Translations under genes and position numbers: made by a program
Part shown: positions 50,106 to 59,959 of the stretch, in pieces
Layout of the letters: every line of letters begins with the position of its first letter
How positions within the stretch are numbered: the stretch's first letter is position 1
The notes under the pieces: generated by a model
The model's input: only the letters and a program-made list of their open reading frames with translations
Told to the model about the DNA's origin: nothing
The model's database searches: none
NCBI RefSeq assembly: GCF_949987535.1
Contig: NC_080072.1
Coordinates: 55,776,460 to 55,840,459, forward strand
DNA from: Balaenoptera acutorostrata
Taxonomy: Eukaryota > Chordata > Mammalia > Artiodactyla > Balaenopteridae
Direction of reading: 5' to 3'
DNA: 64,000 nucleotides

Positions 50106-50459
50106 ATAAAACCACAAGCCTTTTTTACATGCATACATGTATTTGTTTTGTTTTGTTTTTTTAGTAGTAGCTATGAGACTTGTGGCTAGATCTTGGGTTT
50201 TTTTTTTTCATACATGTATTTGTGTATGTGTTAAGATGTATACACACACTTACACAGTTATCTCTCAATTATTTTTTTTAACCAATGTCTTCCCTGTCCT
50301 AGCTCTCTCTGTCGCTGTTCTGTGCCCTGTACTTCAGATTCTGCAGCCTTTTTTTTTTCCCTTGGCAGAGTGGAATGACTCCCCAAATCCATCTACTTCC
50401 AAACTAGTCTTACCTTTCTCTCACCCCTTCTCCAAGTGTAAAATGTTTTAAAAAGCCAA

Positions 50460-50800
50460 TTTGAGAATATCTTTCCCTGCTTAAGATCCTTTAGTGACTT
50501 CCCGTTACCCTTAGGATAAAGAACCAACTCCTCACATGTCTTATAAGATTCTGCACAATCTAGATCTTGTCGACCTTTCCCTCTTCATATCGCACCCACC
50601 ATTGCACTCTGCCCCCTCACATGCCTTACTTCAGCTTCATGAATGCATTGTGATCCCTTTTATCCTAGAGCTGTTCCCCATGCTGTTTATTCAACCTAGA
50701 ATCCTCTTCATTGCCTTTTTTCATTTCCTTTGCACAGGAAAGCCTTTGCAAACATCAGCCGTCAGATCTAGCTCAAACGTCACTTATTGAGGAAAACTTT
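50460..50800 (+). repeat. L2 fragment in THAP12 intron 1
   Basis: cctgcttaagatcctttagtgacttcccgttacccttaggataaagaaccaactcctcacatg...gatctagctcaaacgtcacttattgagg is L2 sequence, antisense to THAP12. Confidence 0.75.
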
Positions 50801-50865
50801 TCAGATTTGAAGAGTATGTACCCACACACACACACCCAGATAGGTAAAACTCCTCTACCTCTCTG

Positions 50866-51055
50866 TACAGTAGTTTCCCCCTTATCCGTGGGGGATATAT
50901 TCCAAGACCCTCAGGGGACGCCTGAAACCACGTATAGTACTGAACCCTATATACACTGTTTTTCCAATACTAAATGGTGGGTAGTGTATACAGTGTGGAT
51001 GTGCTGGACGAAGGGATGATTCACATTCTGGGCAGGACAGAGTAGGATGGTGCAA
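50866..51055 (+). repeat. Tigger-type (TcMar) fragment
   Basis: cagtagtttcccccttatccgtgggggatatattccaagaccc...gcctgaaaccacgtatagtactgaaccctata is the terminal region of a Tigger-family element. Confidence 0.75.
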
Positions 51056-51500
51056 GATTTCGTCATGGCTACCCGGGACAGCTAAAAGTTATGAATTTCA
51101 TCCTGCCAAATCCAATGGTCACTTTCTCTCCTCAACTTAATCACTCTTTCAGTACTATTCAACCATCATTAACCACTCCTTTTTAAGTTTTGTTTGTAAT
51201 TTTTTCCTTCAATGGTCTTCAACTTATGCAGAATTTCCAAACCATATTCCAAGGAACACTAGTCAAAGAATTGTTCCAAAAAAAAAAAAAAAAAGAAGGT
51301 TTCACGGTCAAATAAGTTTGGATAATATTACATACTTTATCCTACATTTGGGGTTTTAGATATTCCTGTAGGACCTTGAATAAGTTAGCTAACCTCTCTG
51401 TGTCTGCTTTGCTCATCTGAAAGAGTTCCCAGTGAATTTAAGCTTCTTGCCTCCTCGCAAAAGAATGTGGAGATGATGTGATAGGTAAGAAGTAGATTTA

Positions 51501-51828
51501 CTGGACTTCCATGGTGGTGCAGTGGTTAAGAACCCGCCTGCCAAGGCAGGGGACACGGGTTCGAGCCCTGGTCTGGGAAGATCCCACATGCCGCGAAGCA
51601 ACTAAGTCCGTGCGCCACAACTACTGAGCCTGTGCTTTACAGCCCTGCGAGCCACAACTACTGAAGCCCGCGTGCCTAGAGCCCATGCTCCACAACAAGT
51701 CACTGCAATGAGAAGCCCACGCACCACAACAAAGAGTAGCCCCTGCTCGCTGCAACTAGAGAAAAGCCTGTTTGCAACAACAAAAGACCCAATGCAGCCA
51801 AAAATAAATAACTAAATAAATTTTTTAA
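51501..51828 (+). repeat. CHR-type SINE inserted in an LTR
   Basis: Full-length form with target-site duplications aagaagt(a/g)gattta at 51487-51500 and 51829-51842. It interrupts an LTR that itself interrupts a MIR. Confidence 0.93.
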
Positions 51829-52208
51829 AAGAAGTGGATTTATTTAGAGAGAAACACACTCTACAGTGTGGGCCATCTCAGGAAGCGAGAGGCCTTGGGA
51901 AACACACTCCACAGACAGAGTGTGGGCCATCTCAGAAGGCAAGAGAGCCTCAAAATATGGCATGGTTAGTTTTTATGGGCTGGGTAATTTCATAGGCTAA
52001 TAAGTGGGAGGATTATTCCAACTATTTGGGGGGGTGGGGAGGGGGCTGGGATTTCCAGAAATTGGGCCACCTCCCACTTTTTGGCCTTTTATGGTTGGCC
52101 TCAGAACTGTCATGGCGCTGGTGGGTGTGTCATTTAGCTAATGTATTACAATGAGCATATAATGAGGCTCAAGGTCTACTGGAAGTCGAATCCTCTGCCA
52201 TCTTGGAT

Positions 52209-52282
52209 CTAGTTGGTTCTAACCAGTTTTTGTCATGTCCTATGGCTAGCTGGTTCTAACCAGTTTTTGTCATGTCCTATGG
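52209..52282 (+). repeat. 37-bp tandem duplication
   Basis: ctag(t/c)tggttctaaccag... twice in tandem with one mismatch, inside the LTR. Confidence 0.92.
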
Positions 52283-52505
52283 TTATGTCATTATTTTAAA
52301 GGTTGTGCTCTGCCCCTTTCCCTCCTGTTTCAAACTATCTCAAAATTTATTGCAAGGGTTAACTGAAATACTGTACATAAAACACATAGAATAGTGCCTG
52401 GCACACAGAATAAAGTATTCTCTAAGTATTATTATTATTACAACTCACAGCATTGTTTGGAGGATTAAATGAGAGCATATGAAAGTACTTTAAGACTGTA
52501 CTTTA

Positions 52506-53636
52506 CAGAAGTGATTCTCAAACTTTGTAGTCTCAGGACCCCTTTACCTCTTAAATTATTAACTATCTAAAAAACTTTTGTTTATGTGCATTTTATCTAA
52601 CAATGTTCATGATTACAGAAACTAAAACTTAGAAATTTAAAAAATATTTATTAATTCATTAAAAATAGCAATCCCATTACATGTTAACATAGATAACATT
52701 TAAAAAAAATAACTATTTTTCCAAAACAAAAAACATTTAGTGAAAAGAATGGCACTGTTCACCATCTTTGCAAATCTCTTTAATGTCTAACTTAACAGAA
52801 GATACCTAGATTCTCACATCTGCTTTTGTATTTAATCTGTTGCCATATGTTGTTCTGGTTGACTTCAACCAAAGACAACGACTCCTCAATGACATGCAGT
52901 TTAAAAGGTTATTACAATATTCCTCTGTTTCCCATATAATTGTGGATGTTCTTTGATAGGGCACTGGAAGTCCACAAGCGGTGGTTTCTTAAAGATTAGC
53001 TGCAATGTGGAATCTGAAACCAGACGAATGAGCCTTTTCAGCATTGTGGAATCTGAAACCAGACGAATGAGCCTTTTCACACTGTTTCATTAAAATCCAT
53101 TAGTCTAACTTGCACTTTGAATAGAACTTTTATCCATGCATGTCTTTGTAAAATCATGAATTTATCAGTTTGAGTTAGGCAGACCATCGGAATGGTAACA
53201 CATTTCATTATACAATATATTAAAAGTCACATTTATCAATATCACCACAGATCGCATCAGAAAAGTCTAAATATTAGAGAGCTGTCAAGCTCAAAGTGAT
53301 GAATATAAATTTTCCAAAATTCTAATTTTTCCTTGAATGCTTGGCTGTCAGTTGCTTTCCTTGAAGTGGCAGGCTTATTTTGTTCATTTCCAAGAAAATG
53401 TCTACCAAACACCTGCATCTGAATAATCATACTTAGAAAATTTTATAGAACACAAAATATAATTTATCTGAGCAGTGATTTCATGTTACGTAGCCCCTAA
53501 AAAACTCTACTGTACACTCCTGAGAGAATGAGCATGAAAAAAGCAAATAATATCAGTGTTATTATGAAGTAGTTTTTACCTGTAGACTCCTTGAAAGGGT
53601 CTTGGAGACCCTCACAAGTGCCTGGGAAACCACCGT
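52506..53636. repeat. hAT-Charlie-type DNA transposon remnant, about 1.1 kb
   Basis: The left end (agtgattctcaaactttgtagtctcaggacccctttac) and right end (cttgaaagggtcttggagaccc...gggaaaccaccg) are imperfect inverted repeats of the CAGTGGTTCTCAA type. The internal sequence (cttttgtttatgtgcattttatc, cccattacatgttaacatag, ctgtacactcctgagagaatgagc) is typical of the family. No transposase frame remains. It contains a 39-bp tandem duplication. Confidence 0.75.
53002..53079 (+). repeat. 39-bp tandem duplication
   Basis: gca(a/t)tgtggaatctgaaac... repeated back to back with one mismatch, inside the hAT-Charlie element. Confidence 0.92.
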
Positions 53637-53639
53637 TTT

Positions 53640-54469
53640 ACATTTTACATCTTAGAGTACATCAACTCTCAATTAACTTTGATTAAATTACCAGAGAAAC
53701 TTGGAAGACCTCACTACCTCAGGGATGAGTCAGTACTAACTGCCTGAGGAAGAAGAAGAGCCCTTCAACTGCCCAACTCTCTCTAATAATAAGAGCAATT
53801 CATTATCTCTACCTTTACCTGGTCTGGGGATGAGTTCCACTGTGACCTGCCCCCAGGTTCCTGCCAAGCTTGGGCATTAGTCAAGCCATCCTGGGGCAAT
53901 CATGATTTAGGCATTTTTTTTTTAAACTTTAACTTTAGGTAATCTATCTCCCTGCCACTGCCCTAAGGTGAGTTGATTCTATTATTTTATATTTTTTAAA
54001 AAGTACATTAATGCCACTTTTTCTAAACCAATATGAGATATTAGGGTATGAAATTCCACATAGTGCTGTTTATTGATTACACTCTTGAATTTTAAGTTAC
54101 CTCTAAATAGCTGTTTCTAAAAGTGTGCAAGGCATTTATAAATATGATGAATGGGAAATGTACTATTTAATAGCATTAAATATACTTATCTTTATTGTTA
54201 GCTAACAATGTGAGTTAACTTTTGAATAATAGGTAGGGTGGCAATGTCACCTTTTATCAACCCTCCCTACAACCCATTTACAGAAAAAAAAAACTAGTTA
54301 TAATCACTAACCCTAAGAATACTGTTATTAATTCAATAAACAACTCTGGAAACTACTGTACTCCTTTATTATAATTAACTCTGGGCACAGTGGAAAAAAA
54401 CTGTCAAATTCAGTAGAATTTGAAATTCTATAGTATTGACCTTTGGTTCAGAAAAAAGTTAAGACCTTT
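53640..54469. other. THAP12 intron 1, nothing recognised
   Basis: AT-rich, unclassified. Confidence 0.5.
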
Positions 54470-54775
54470 AATACATTGTTAAGTAAAATAAGCCAGACAC
54501 AAAAGGACTATTATTGTATGATTCCACTCATAGTATGAGTAAAAAGTACCTAAAACAGACAAATTCATGGAGACTGAAAAGTTGACTGGGATATGAGGAG
54601 TTATTGCTTAATGGTTAGTTTTTGCTCAGGGTAATGAAAAAGCTGTGGAAATAGATAGTGGTGATGATTGCAGAACATAGTGAATGTAACTAATGCCACT
54701 GAATTATACACTCAAAAATGGTTTTTAAAAAATAGTTAAAATGGCAAATTTTATGTTATACTACTGCCATTTTAT
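54470..54775 (+). repeat. L1M 3' end
   Basis: aataagccagacacaaaagga...gtatgattccactcat...gtgaatgtaactaatgccactgaattatacactcaaaaatgg is the characteristic order of an L1MA/MB 3' UTR. Further L1 3'-end sequence lies at 54895-54985. Confidence 0.75.
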
Positions 54776-54873
54776 ATAAGGGACTTGAGCATCCATGGAT
54801 TTTGGTATCCACGGGGTGGGGGGGGGGGGGTCCTGGAATTAATCCCCTGCAGATACCAAGGGACGACAGTATA
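54768..54873 (-). repeat. MER2/Tigger1-type terminal fragment
   Basis: gggacttgagcatccatggattttggtatccacgg...aattaatcccctgcagataccaagggacgacagta is the reverse complement of the MER2 end. It includes a run of about 14 G. Confidence 0.75.
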
Positions 54874-54985
54874 TTTTTATCAAAAAATTTAAAAATTAAT
54901 AATGTAACATACCAAAAGCCACTGAATTGAACACTTTAAATGGGTGAATTGTATGGTATGTGAATATCTCAATAAAGATTTTTTT

Positions 54986-55329
54986 TAAATAAATTTACTT
55001 ATTTTATTTATTTATTTTAGGCTGCATTGGTTTATTTTAGGCTGCATTATTTATTTTAGGCTGCATTGCTGGGCACGGGCTTTCTCTAGTTGCAGAGAGT
55101 CGGGGCTACTCTTCGTTGCGGTGCACGGGCTTCTCATTGTGGTGGCTTCTCTTGTTGCGGAGCATGGGCTCTAGGCGTGGGCTTCAGTAGTTGTGGCTCG
55201 CGGGCTCAGTAGTTGTGGCTCACGGGATTAGTTGCTCCACGGCATGTGGGATCTTCCCTGACCAGGGCTCGAACCCGTGTCCCCTGCATTGGCAGGCGGA
55301 TTCTTAACCACTGTGCCACCAGGGAAGCC
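54986..55329 (-). repeat. CHR-type SINE with triplicated tail
   Basis: Full-length reverse-complement copy with the head at right (ccaccagggaagccc). Target-site duplications caataaagattttttt lie at 54970-54985 and 55330-55345. Its tail-proximal segment tttattttaggctgcatt is present three times (55011-55067). It sits in an L1 3' end. Confidence 0.93.
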
Positions 55330-55416
55330 CAATAAAGATTTTTTTAAAAAAAATTAAGAGAAGTTCATAATTTGGTCTTGAAATACTCAAGGAGCTCTTA
55401 CATAAAAAGGGCACCG

Positions 55417-55576
55417 GGGACCTCCTTGGCGGTCCAGTGGTTAAGACTCCACACTTCCACTCTAGGGGGCACGGGTTTGATCCCTAGTTGGGGAACTAAG
55501 ATCCCACATGCTGCACGGCGAGGCCAAAAATAAATAAAATAAAATAAAATAATAAAATTTAAAAATAAAATAAAAC
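55417..55576 (+). repeat. CHR-type SINE, short form
   Basis: Head gggacctccttggcggtccag and a (aaaat)n tail. It is about 90 bp from the previous SINE but in the opposite orientation, so the pair forms an inverted set. Confidence 0.87.
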
Positions 55577-56659
55577 AGGGAACAGCTTTGTTCATTGTCA
55601 CCCTAAGAACAAAACTAGGACCCCCCAAGCATAAATTATAGCGAGGCACATTTCCACTCAATAAAAGGAAGAAACAATAGCCAATGCTGTCCAGAATCCT
55701 CAAGTATCCCCTCACAAAGCAGAGAAACTGGCACTGGAGGTGTTTTAGCAAAGGCTCACCTGTCAGAAATGCACAGGATCCCTAAAGGGTCCATAAAAAA
55801 TTTGATATGAAATTGTGTCGATCTCTTTTCTCAACGATCCTTACATTAGATTCCCAAAGGGGACAGAGACCCAAAAAAGGTTTAAAAGCCACTATTCTTG
55901 AGGGAATTCTGACACTTCAAAGGATACTGCACTAGATCTAAAAACTCCTTCCAAATCTGAGACTGTAAGCCCCTAAAGGACATACTCCCTGACTAAGAAG
56001 TGTAATGAAAAGAGTATTCACTATCTATGAACATGAACAACCTGTGGTCCAGAATTGACTAGTGGTGCCCTCATTATGCAAGTGAAATATACTCCCAATT
56101 TGGCTCAAAGGAAGATAATGCTGAATGGAGTGAGGCTCAGTCAGATTAAGGTGCTCCTCTTCTCTGCTCCCACAGAACCCAACAGCTATTCCTCACTCTC
56201 TTGAGCTAGTTCCTCATCTCCCTGAACTTTAAAGACTAGGAACACCCCAGGGCTCAATCCTCATACCTACTCTGCTTTACCTACCTGGTTCCACGGTTTT
56301 AAATACCCTCTATAAATTGAGAACACCCATATTTACAATCTCCAGTCTGGAAGTCTCTAAATTCCTGACTTGTATATCTTTTTATGGTTTTAGCTCTTAA
56401 ATATTTAGATCATTGATCTAAATATGGACCATTTTGAGTTCATTGATGTATATAGTATGAAGACATCTATTCTTGAATGTCTATCAAGCCTCTCAAACTT
56501 CACATGTCCTAAACCAAACTTTTAACATTCCTCCATCAAATCTGCTCCTCCCTGTCTTCCACAGCTCAATAAAGGCTCAGATTAAAAATCTTAGAGTCAT
56601 TCTTGACTTCAGTTTTTCTCTTACAACCTACATCTACACCATTAACAAATCCTGTTGGT
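55577..56659. other. THAP12 intron 1, nothing recognised
   Basis: No coding signal or clear repeat. The short frame at 56473-56715 runs into L2-flanking DNA. Confidence 0.5.
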
Positions 56660-57400
56660 TTCACCTTCCAAAATATATCTCAAATGCAACTACTTACCAC
56701 CTCCTCCTCTATTAACCTGGATTATCACAATTGCCTTTAACTGGCCTTTCTGTTCTCACCTCTGCCTCCCTACTATGTATTTAACAAGTACCCAATGATC
56801 CTGTTTAAAGTATACGTCTCTCCTCTCTAAACCCTTCCATGACTTCCTAGTTCACTCAGTATAAATACCATAGTGTTTTCCACTGCTTACAATGGCCTAC
56901 ACAATTTGCCCCTACCACATACACATACACATTTTTCTGGTCTCATCCCTTCCTCTCCCTCCTTCATTAAACCAGCTTTAGCAGTCCAACCAGACTTCTG
57001 GTTGTACCTCTAACAAGCATGCCCTGCCTGTGCATTTACTGTTTCCAGAGACTGAAATGCTCTTCCCCTAGATACCTCCATGGCTGACCCCCTTACCTAC
57101 TTCTGGTCTTTGCTCAAATACACCCTCTTAGTGAAGCCTTCTCTGATAATCCTATTTAAAATAGCAATCGTGCCTCCCCTGCTACTCCTATTCCCCTACC
57201 CTACCCCCCGTCAAACACCTGCTTTTTCTCCATAGTATTTATCACCATCTGACACAAGGTATATTTACTTATTTCCCCCCACTAGAACGTAAACTCCATG
57301 AGAGCAAGGACTTCGATTTATTCATCTGTACCCTCCCAGTGCTCAGAATAATGCCTAGTACCTAGTAGGCCTTCCATAGATATTTGCATAACTAATAAAC
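56660..57400 (+). repeat. Long L2 3' end in THAP12 intron 1
   Basis: Nearly the full 3' portion is preserved, from cccttccatgacttcctag through tagtgaagccttctctgataatcc to cactagaacgtaaactccatgagagcaagg and cctagtaggcctt. It is about 850 bp from THAP12 exon 1. Confidence 0.85.
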
Positions 57401-57884
57401 AGCATGCTATATTATAATCGCCTGCTTACACATCTGCCTCCTTAATGGACTGTAAGCTTTCTGCAGGCAGCAACGCTACCTCGTTCACTGTGAATTTCCG
57501 GTACCTCTAATGTTAGTGCCCTAGCACACAGTAGGTGTTGATCTGAAATGAATGAATCAACAAGGGATGCCAAGGAAAAAATCCTCAGCCTTTCAAACAC
57601 AGCCCCTACTCTACCACTCTCTAAATACAAGTCAGAGCGTGTGGGTTACCTCAGAGAAGAGGTTTCAATACCAACTCCCATGCCCTCTCGCGTACCCCGC
57701 CCCCGCCCCCCCCCCCCGTTATCCCCACATTAACCAAGTGAGATAATGAGTAACGGTCAGAGCCAAAATCCGAACCATGAACAAGTCCGAAGGAGGGAAT
57801 AGTTGTGACCTGACTTGAGATCAAAGGTGGCCGGACTCCAAAAAGAAACACTGTCCCGGGGGTAGAAGGGCCCCGGTGACCACA

Positions 57885-57985
57885 ACCATAGAATCCAAGT
57901 CCCTCTTTTGACAGCTGGGGAAACTAAAGCCCAGAGAGGAGAGAGACTTGTCCGAGGTCACAGGAGCTAATCAGGGCGAGAACCC
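57885..57985 (-). repeat. MIR fragment, reversed, near THAP12 exon 1
   Basis: ttgacagctggggaaactaaagcccagagaggagagagacttgtccgaggtcacaggagctaatcagg, about 270 bp inside THAP12 intron 1 from exon 1. Confidence 0.65.
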
Positions 57986-58251
57986 ACCTTACCCCGCCCG
58001 CGCCGCCCCAGTTGCCTCTAATTTCGGGTGGAGCCCTACGCGCCGAGCCCCCGCGGGCGCACGTGCTCCAAGGCCCTCGAGCGCCAGCCAGCCCACGGCT
58101 AGAGGCCCGCTCCCCACCTCGGGGCCAGGCTGGGGTCGACAATTGTGCCCCCCCACGCCCCTCTTAGCCCCGGAGCCTGCCCGGGGCCAGCGGTTGGCAG
58201 CGTGCATCGCGGAGGAGGGCCCGGGCTGCCAGCTCCGCGCCCACCGCTCAC

Positions 58252-58340
58252 CTGGCTGGATCCCGCGGGAACCTGAAAAAGGCCAGGTCCGACTGCGTGC
58301 TCTTCCGCGTGCAGTTGGGGGCCGCGCAGAAGTTCGGCAT
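58252..58340 (-). CDS. THAP12: THAP12 coding exon 1 (N-terminal part of THAP zinc finger)
   Basis: First coding exon, read leftward from the ATG whose complement ends at 58340. It encodes 29 residues plus two bases of Arg30. Cys5 and Cys10 are the first zinc ligands of the C2CH THAP finger, and Pro25 is the invariant THAP proline in the FRFPRDP segment. The donor is CCAG|gtgagcgg, with the intron starting at 58251. The ATG was chosen because THAP proteins start a few residues before the first Cys and because the codon lies inside a CpG island; the upstream minus-strand sequence is GC-rich untranslated leader. THAP12 (p52rIPK, DAP4) is reported to bind and restrain P58IPK/DNAJC3, the inhibitor of the kinase PKR. 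The family call comes from the whole joined protein, which I recognise. Confidence 0.95.
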
Positions 58341-58626
58341 CGTCGTCTGCCCGCCGGCCGGCCCAGCCCTCCCCTCCCCGCCTCCTCAGGGCAGCCCGCC
58401 CGCCCGTCGGGGCCGGGGAGGGGAGCCAGGCCGGCCGGCCGGCTCGTTAGGGCCGGCGCGCCGGGGGGAGGGGCAGGCGGGAGAGAAGCCGCGAGGGGCA
58501 GGAGGGGCGCCGCGGTCCGAGGCCGGGCTGGGGATGCGGCTCCACAGTGCTGTGAGCGGCCGGGAGGATTTACCGCCGCCGCCGCCGCTGGTGCACCTCC
58601 CGCCCGCCCGGGACGCTGCCGCCTCC

Positions 58627-58647
58627 TTCCCACAATGCACCCTGGCG
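58627..58647 (+). promoter_or_regulatory. ZNF143/THAP11-type motif
   Basis: TTCCCACAATGCACCCTGGCG resembles the CCCANAATGCA core of the SBS element bound by ZNF143 and THAP11/HCF1. It lies about 290 bp upstream of the THAP12 ATG in the likely leader or promoter. Motif match only. Confidence 0.45.
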
Positions 58648-58795
58648 CCCGGGGGTGCCCTCTCTTCCCTCAGCCTTCCTCCCCCGCCCCCTCCTTTCCG
58701 CCGACTTCTCCGCGGGCGGGCACGCGCAAGGAAGCGCGCCTGCTCGGGCGTGGCGAGGCGGAGGCGGAGGCGGGGCCTGGCCCAGGCTGCCGCAG

Positions 58796-58807
58796 TGCGC
58801 CTGCGCA
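58796..58807. promoter_or_regulatory. NRF1-like palindrome
   Basis: TGCGCCTGCGCA differs by one base from the NRF1 consensus YGCGCAYGCGCR. It lies at the GVQW3 side of the CpG island. Confidence 0.5.
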
Positions 58808-59269
58808 CGGCCTACCCCGAGAGTGGAGGGAATGGCGCGTGCGGGCGTGTCTCCCCGGACTCTAGAGCGTCGGATCCTGGGGCAGGTCCGGTAGGTTTGG
58901 CGTGCGCGGGTTTCTGCAGATCTGGGGCGAGCTTGCACGTTACATCACCGGTGCATCGCTTCTTGCTTGCTTAAATTAACACCACATAGGCTTTTATTGC
59001 GGAAATCGCCATAGACTCTTAAGGGCCGCGGAACGGGACGGCCTTCGTAACTGGTTTGCACACCCCCAGCAGATCTCCGTGCCGCGGAGTTGGACGCAGA
59101 CGTGGGTTGTAGGAGCTTTCATTTTCCCCAGCTTTGCAGCTACTCTTTGGCCCCGTTAGCTTCTAGATTGGAAGCCGAGGGGCTGAAACTCAGAAAAGCA
59201 ATTACTCTTCCCTGATGAGGCTTCCAGAGGAGCAAGAATAGCGACATGATTCCACCTGCAGCCCTATAG

Positions 59270-59959
<690 letters not shown>

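Larger units (their letters stand above)
51418..52332 (-). repeat. ERV1-like LTR (interrupted by SINE)
   Basis: A block that starts TGAAAG and ends TTTCA on the plus strand and splits a MIR. On the minus strand it contains ccaagatggcagaggattcgac and aatgggaggtggcccaat-like phrases seen in mammalian ERV1 LTRs. It contains a 37-bp tandem duplication (52209-52282), a G-run (52028-52050) and a CHR SINE. The subfamily is not named with confidence. Confidence 0.55.
51360..52505 (+). repeat. MIR split by LTR insertion
   Basis: The left half ends tgtctgctttgctcatctga at about 51420. The right half resumes ttgcaagggttaactgaaatactgtacataaaacacatagaatagtgcctggcacacag at about 52350. The LTR plus SINE lie between. 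Confidence 0.75.
57950..58910. promoter_or_regulatory. CpG-island bidirectional promoter of THAP12 and GVQW3
   Basis: Dense CpG and GC over about 960 bp, covering THAP12 exon 1 and its leader and ending before the GVQW3 coding exon. There is no obvious TATA box. Visible motifs include an NRF1-like TGCGCCTGCGCA at 58796-58807, many GC boxes (for example ggggcgg types around 58450-58510 and 58765-58780), and a ZNF143/THAP11-like TTCCCACAATGCACC at 58627-58641. Divergent genes on either side make shared initiation likely (inference). The exact start sites are not visible. Confidence 0.85.

Noticed and set aside
51501..51560. tRNA genes suggested by Pol III A and B boxes in many places
   Set aside because: Each is the head of a CHR SINE followed by SINE body and A-rich tail, not a cloverleaf gene.
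52209..53079. CRISPR-like repeats
   Set aside because: They are only two-copy tandem duplications without spacers, in a mammalian genome.
57948..58865. 305-codon plus-strand open frame across the CpG island
   Set aside because: It is antisense to THAP12 exon 1, its composition follows the GC bias (Pro, Ala, Arg, Gly), and opposing long frames exist on the other strand. No domain is seen.
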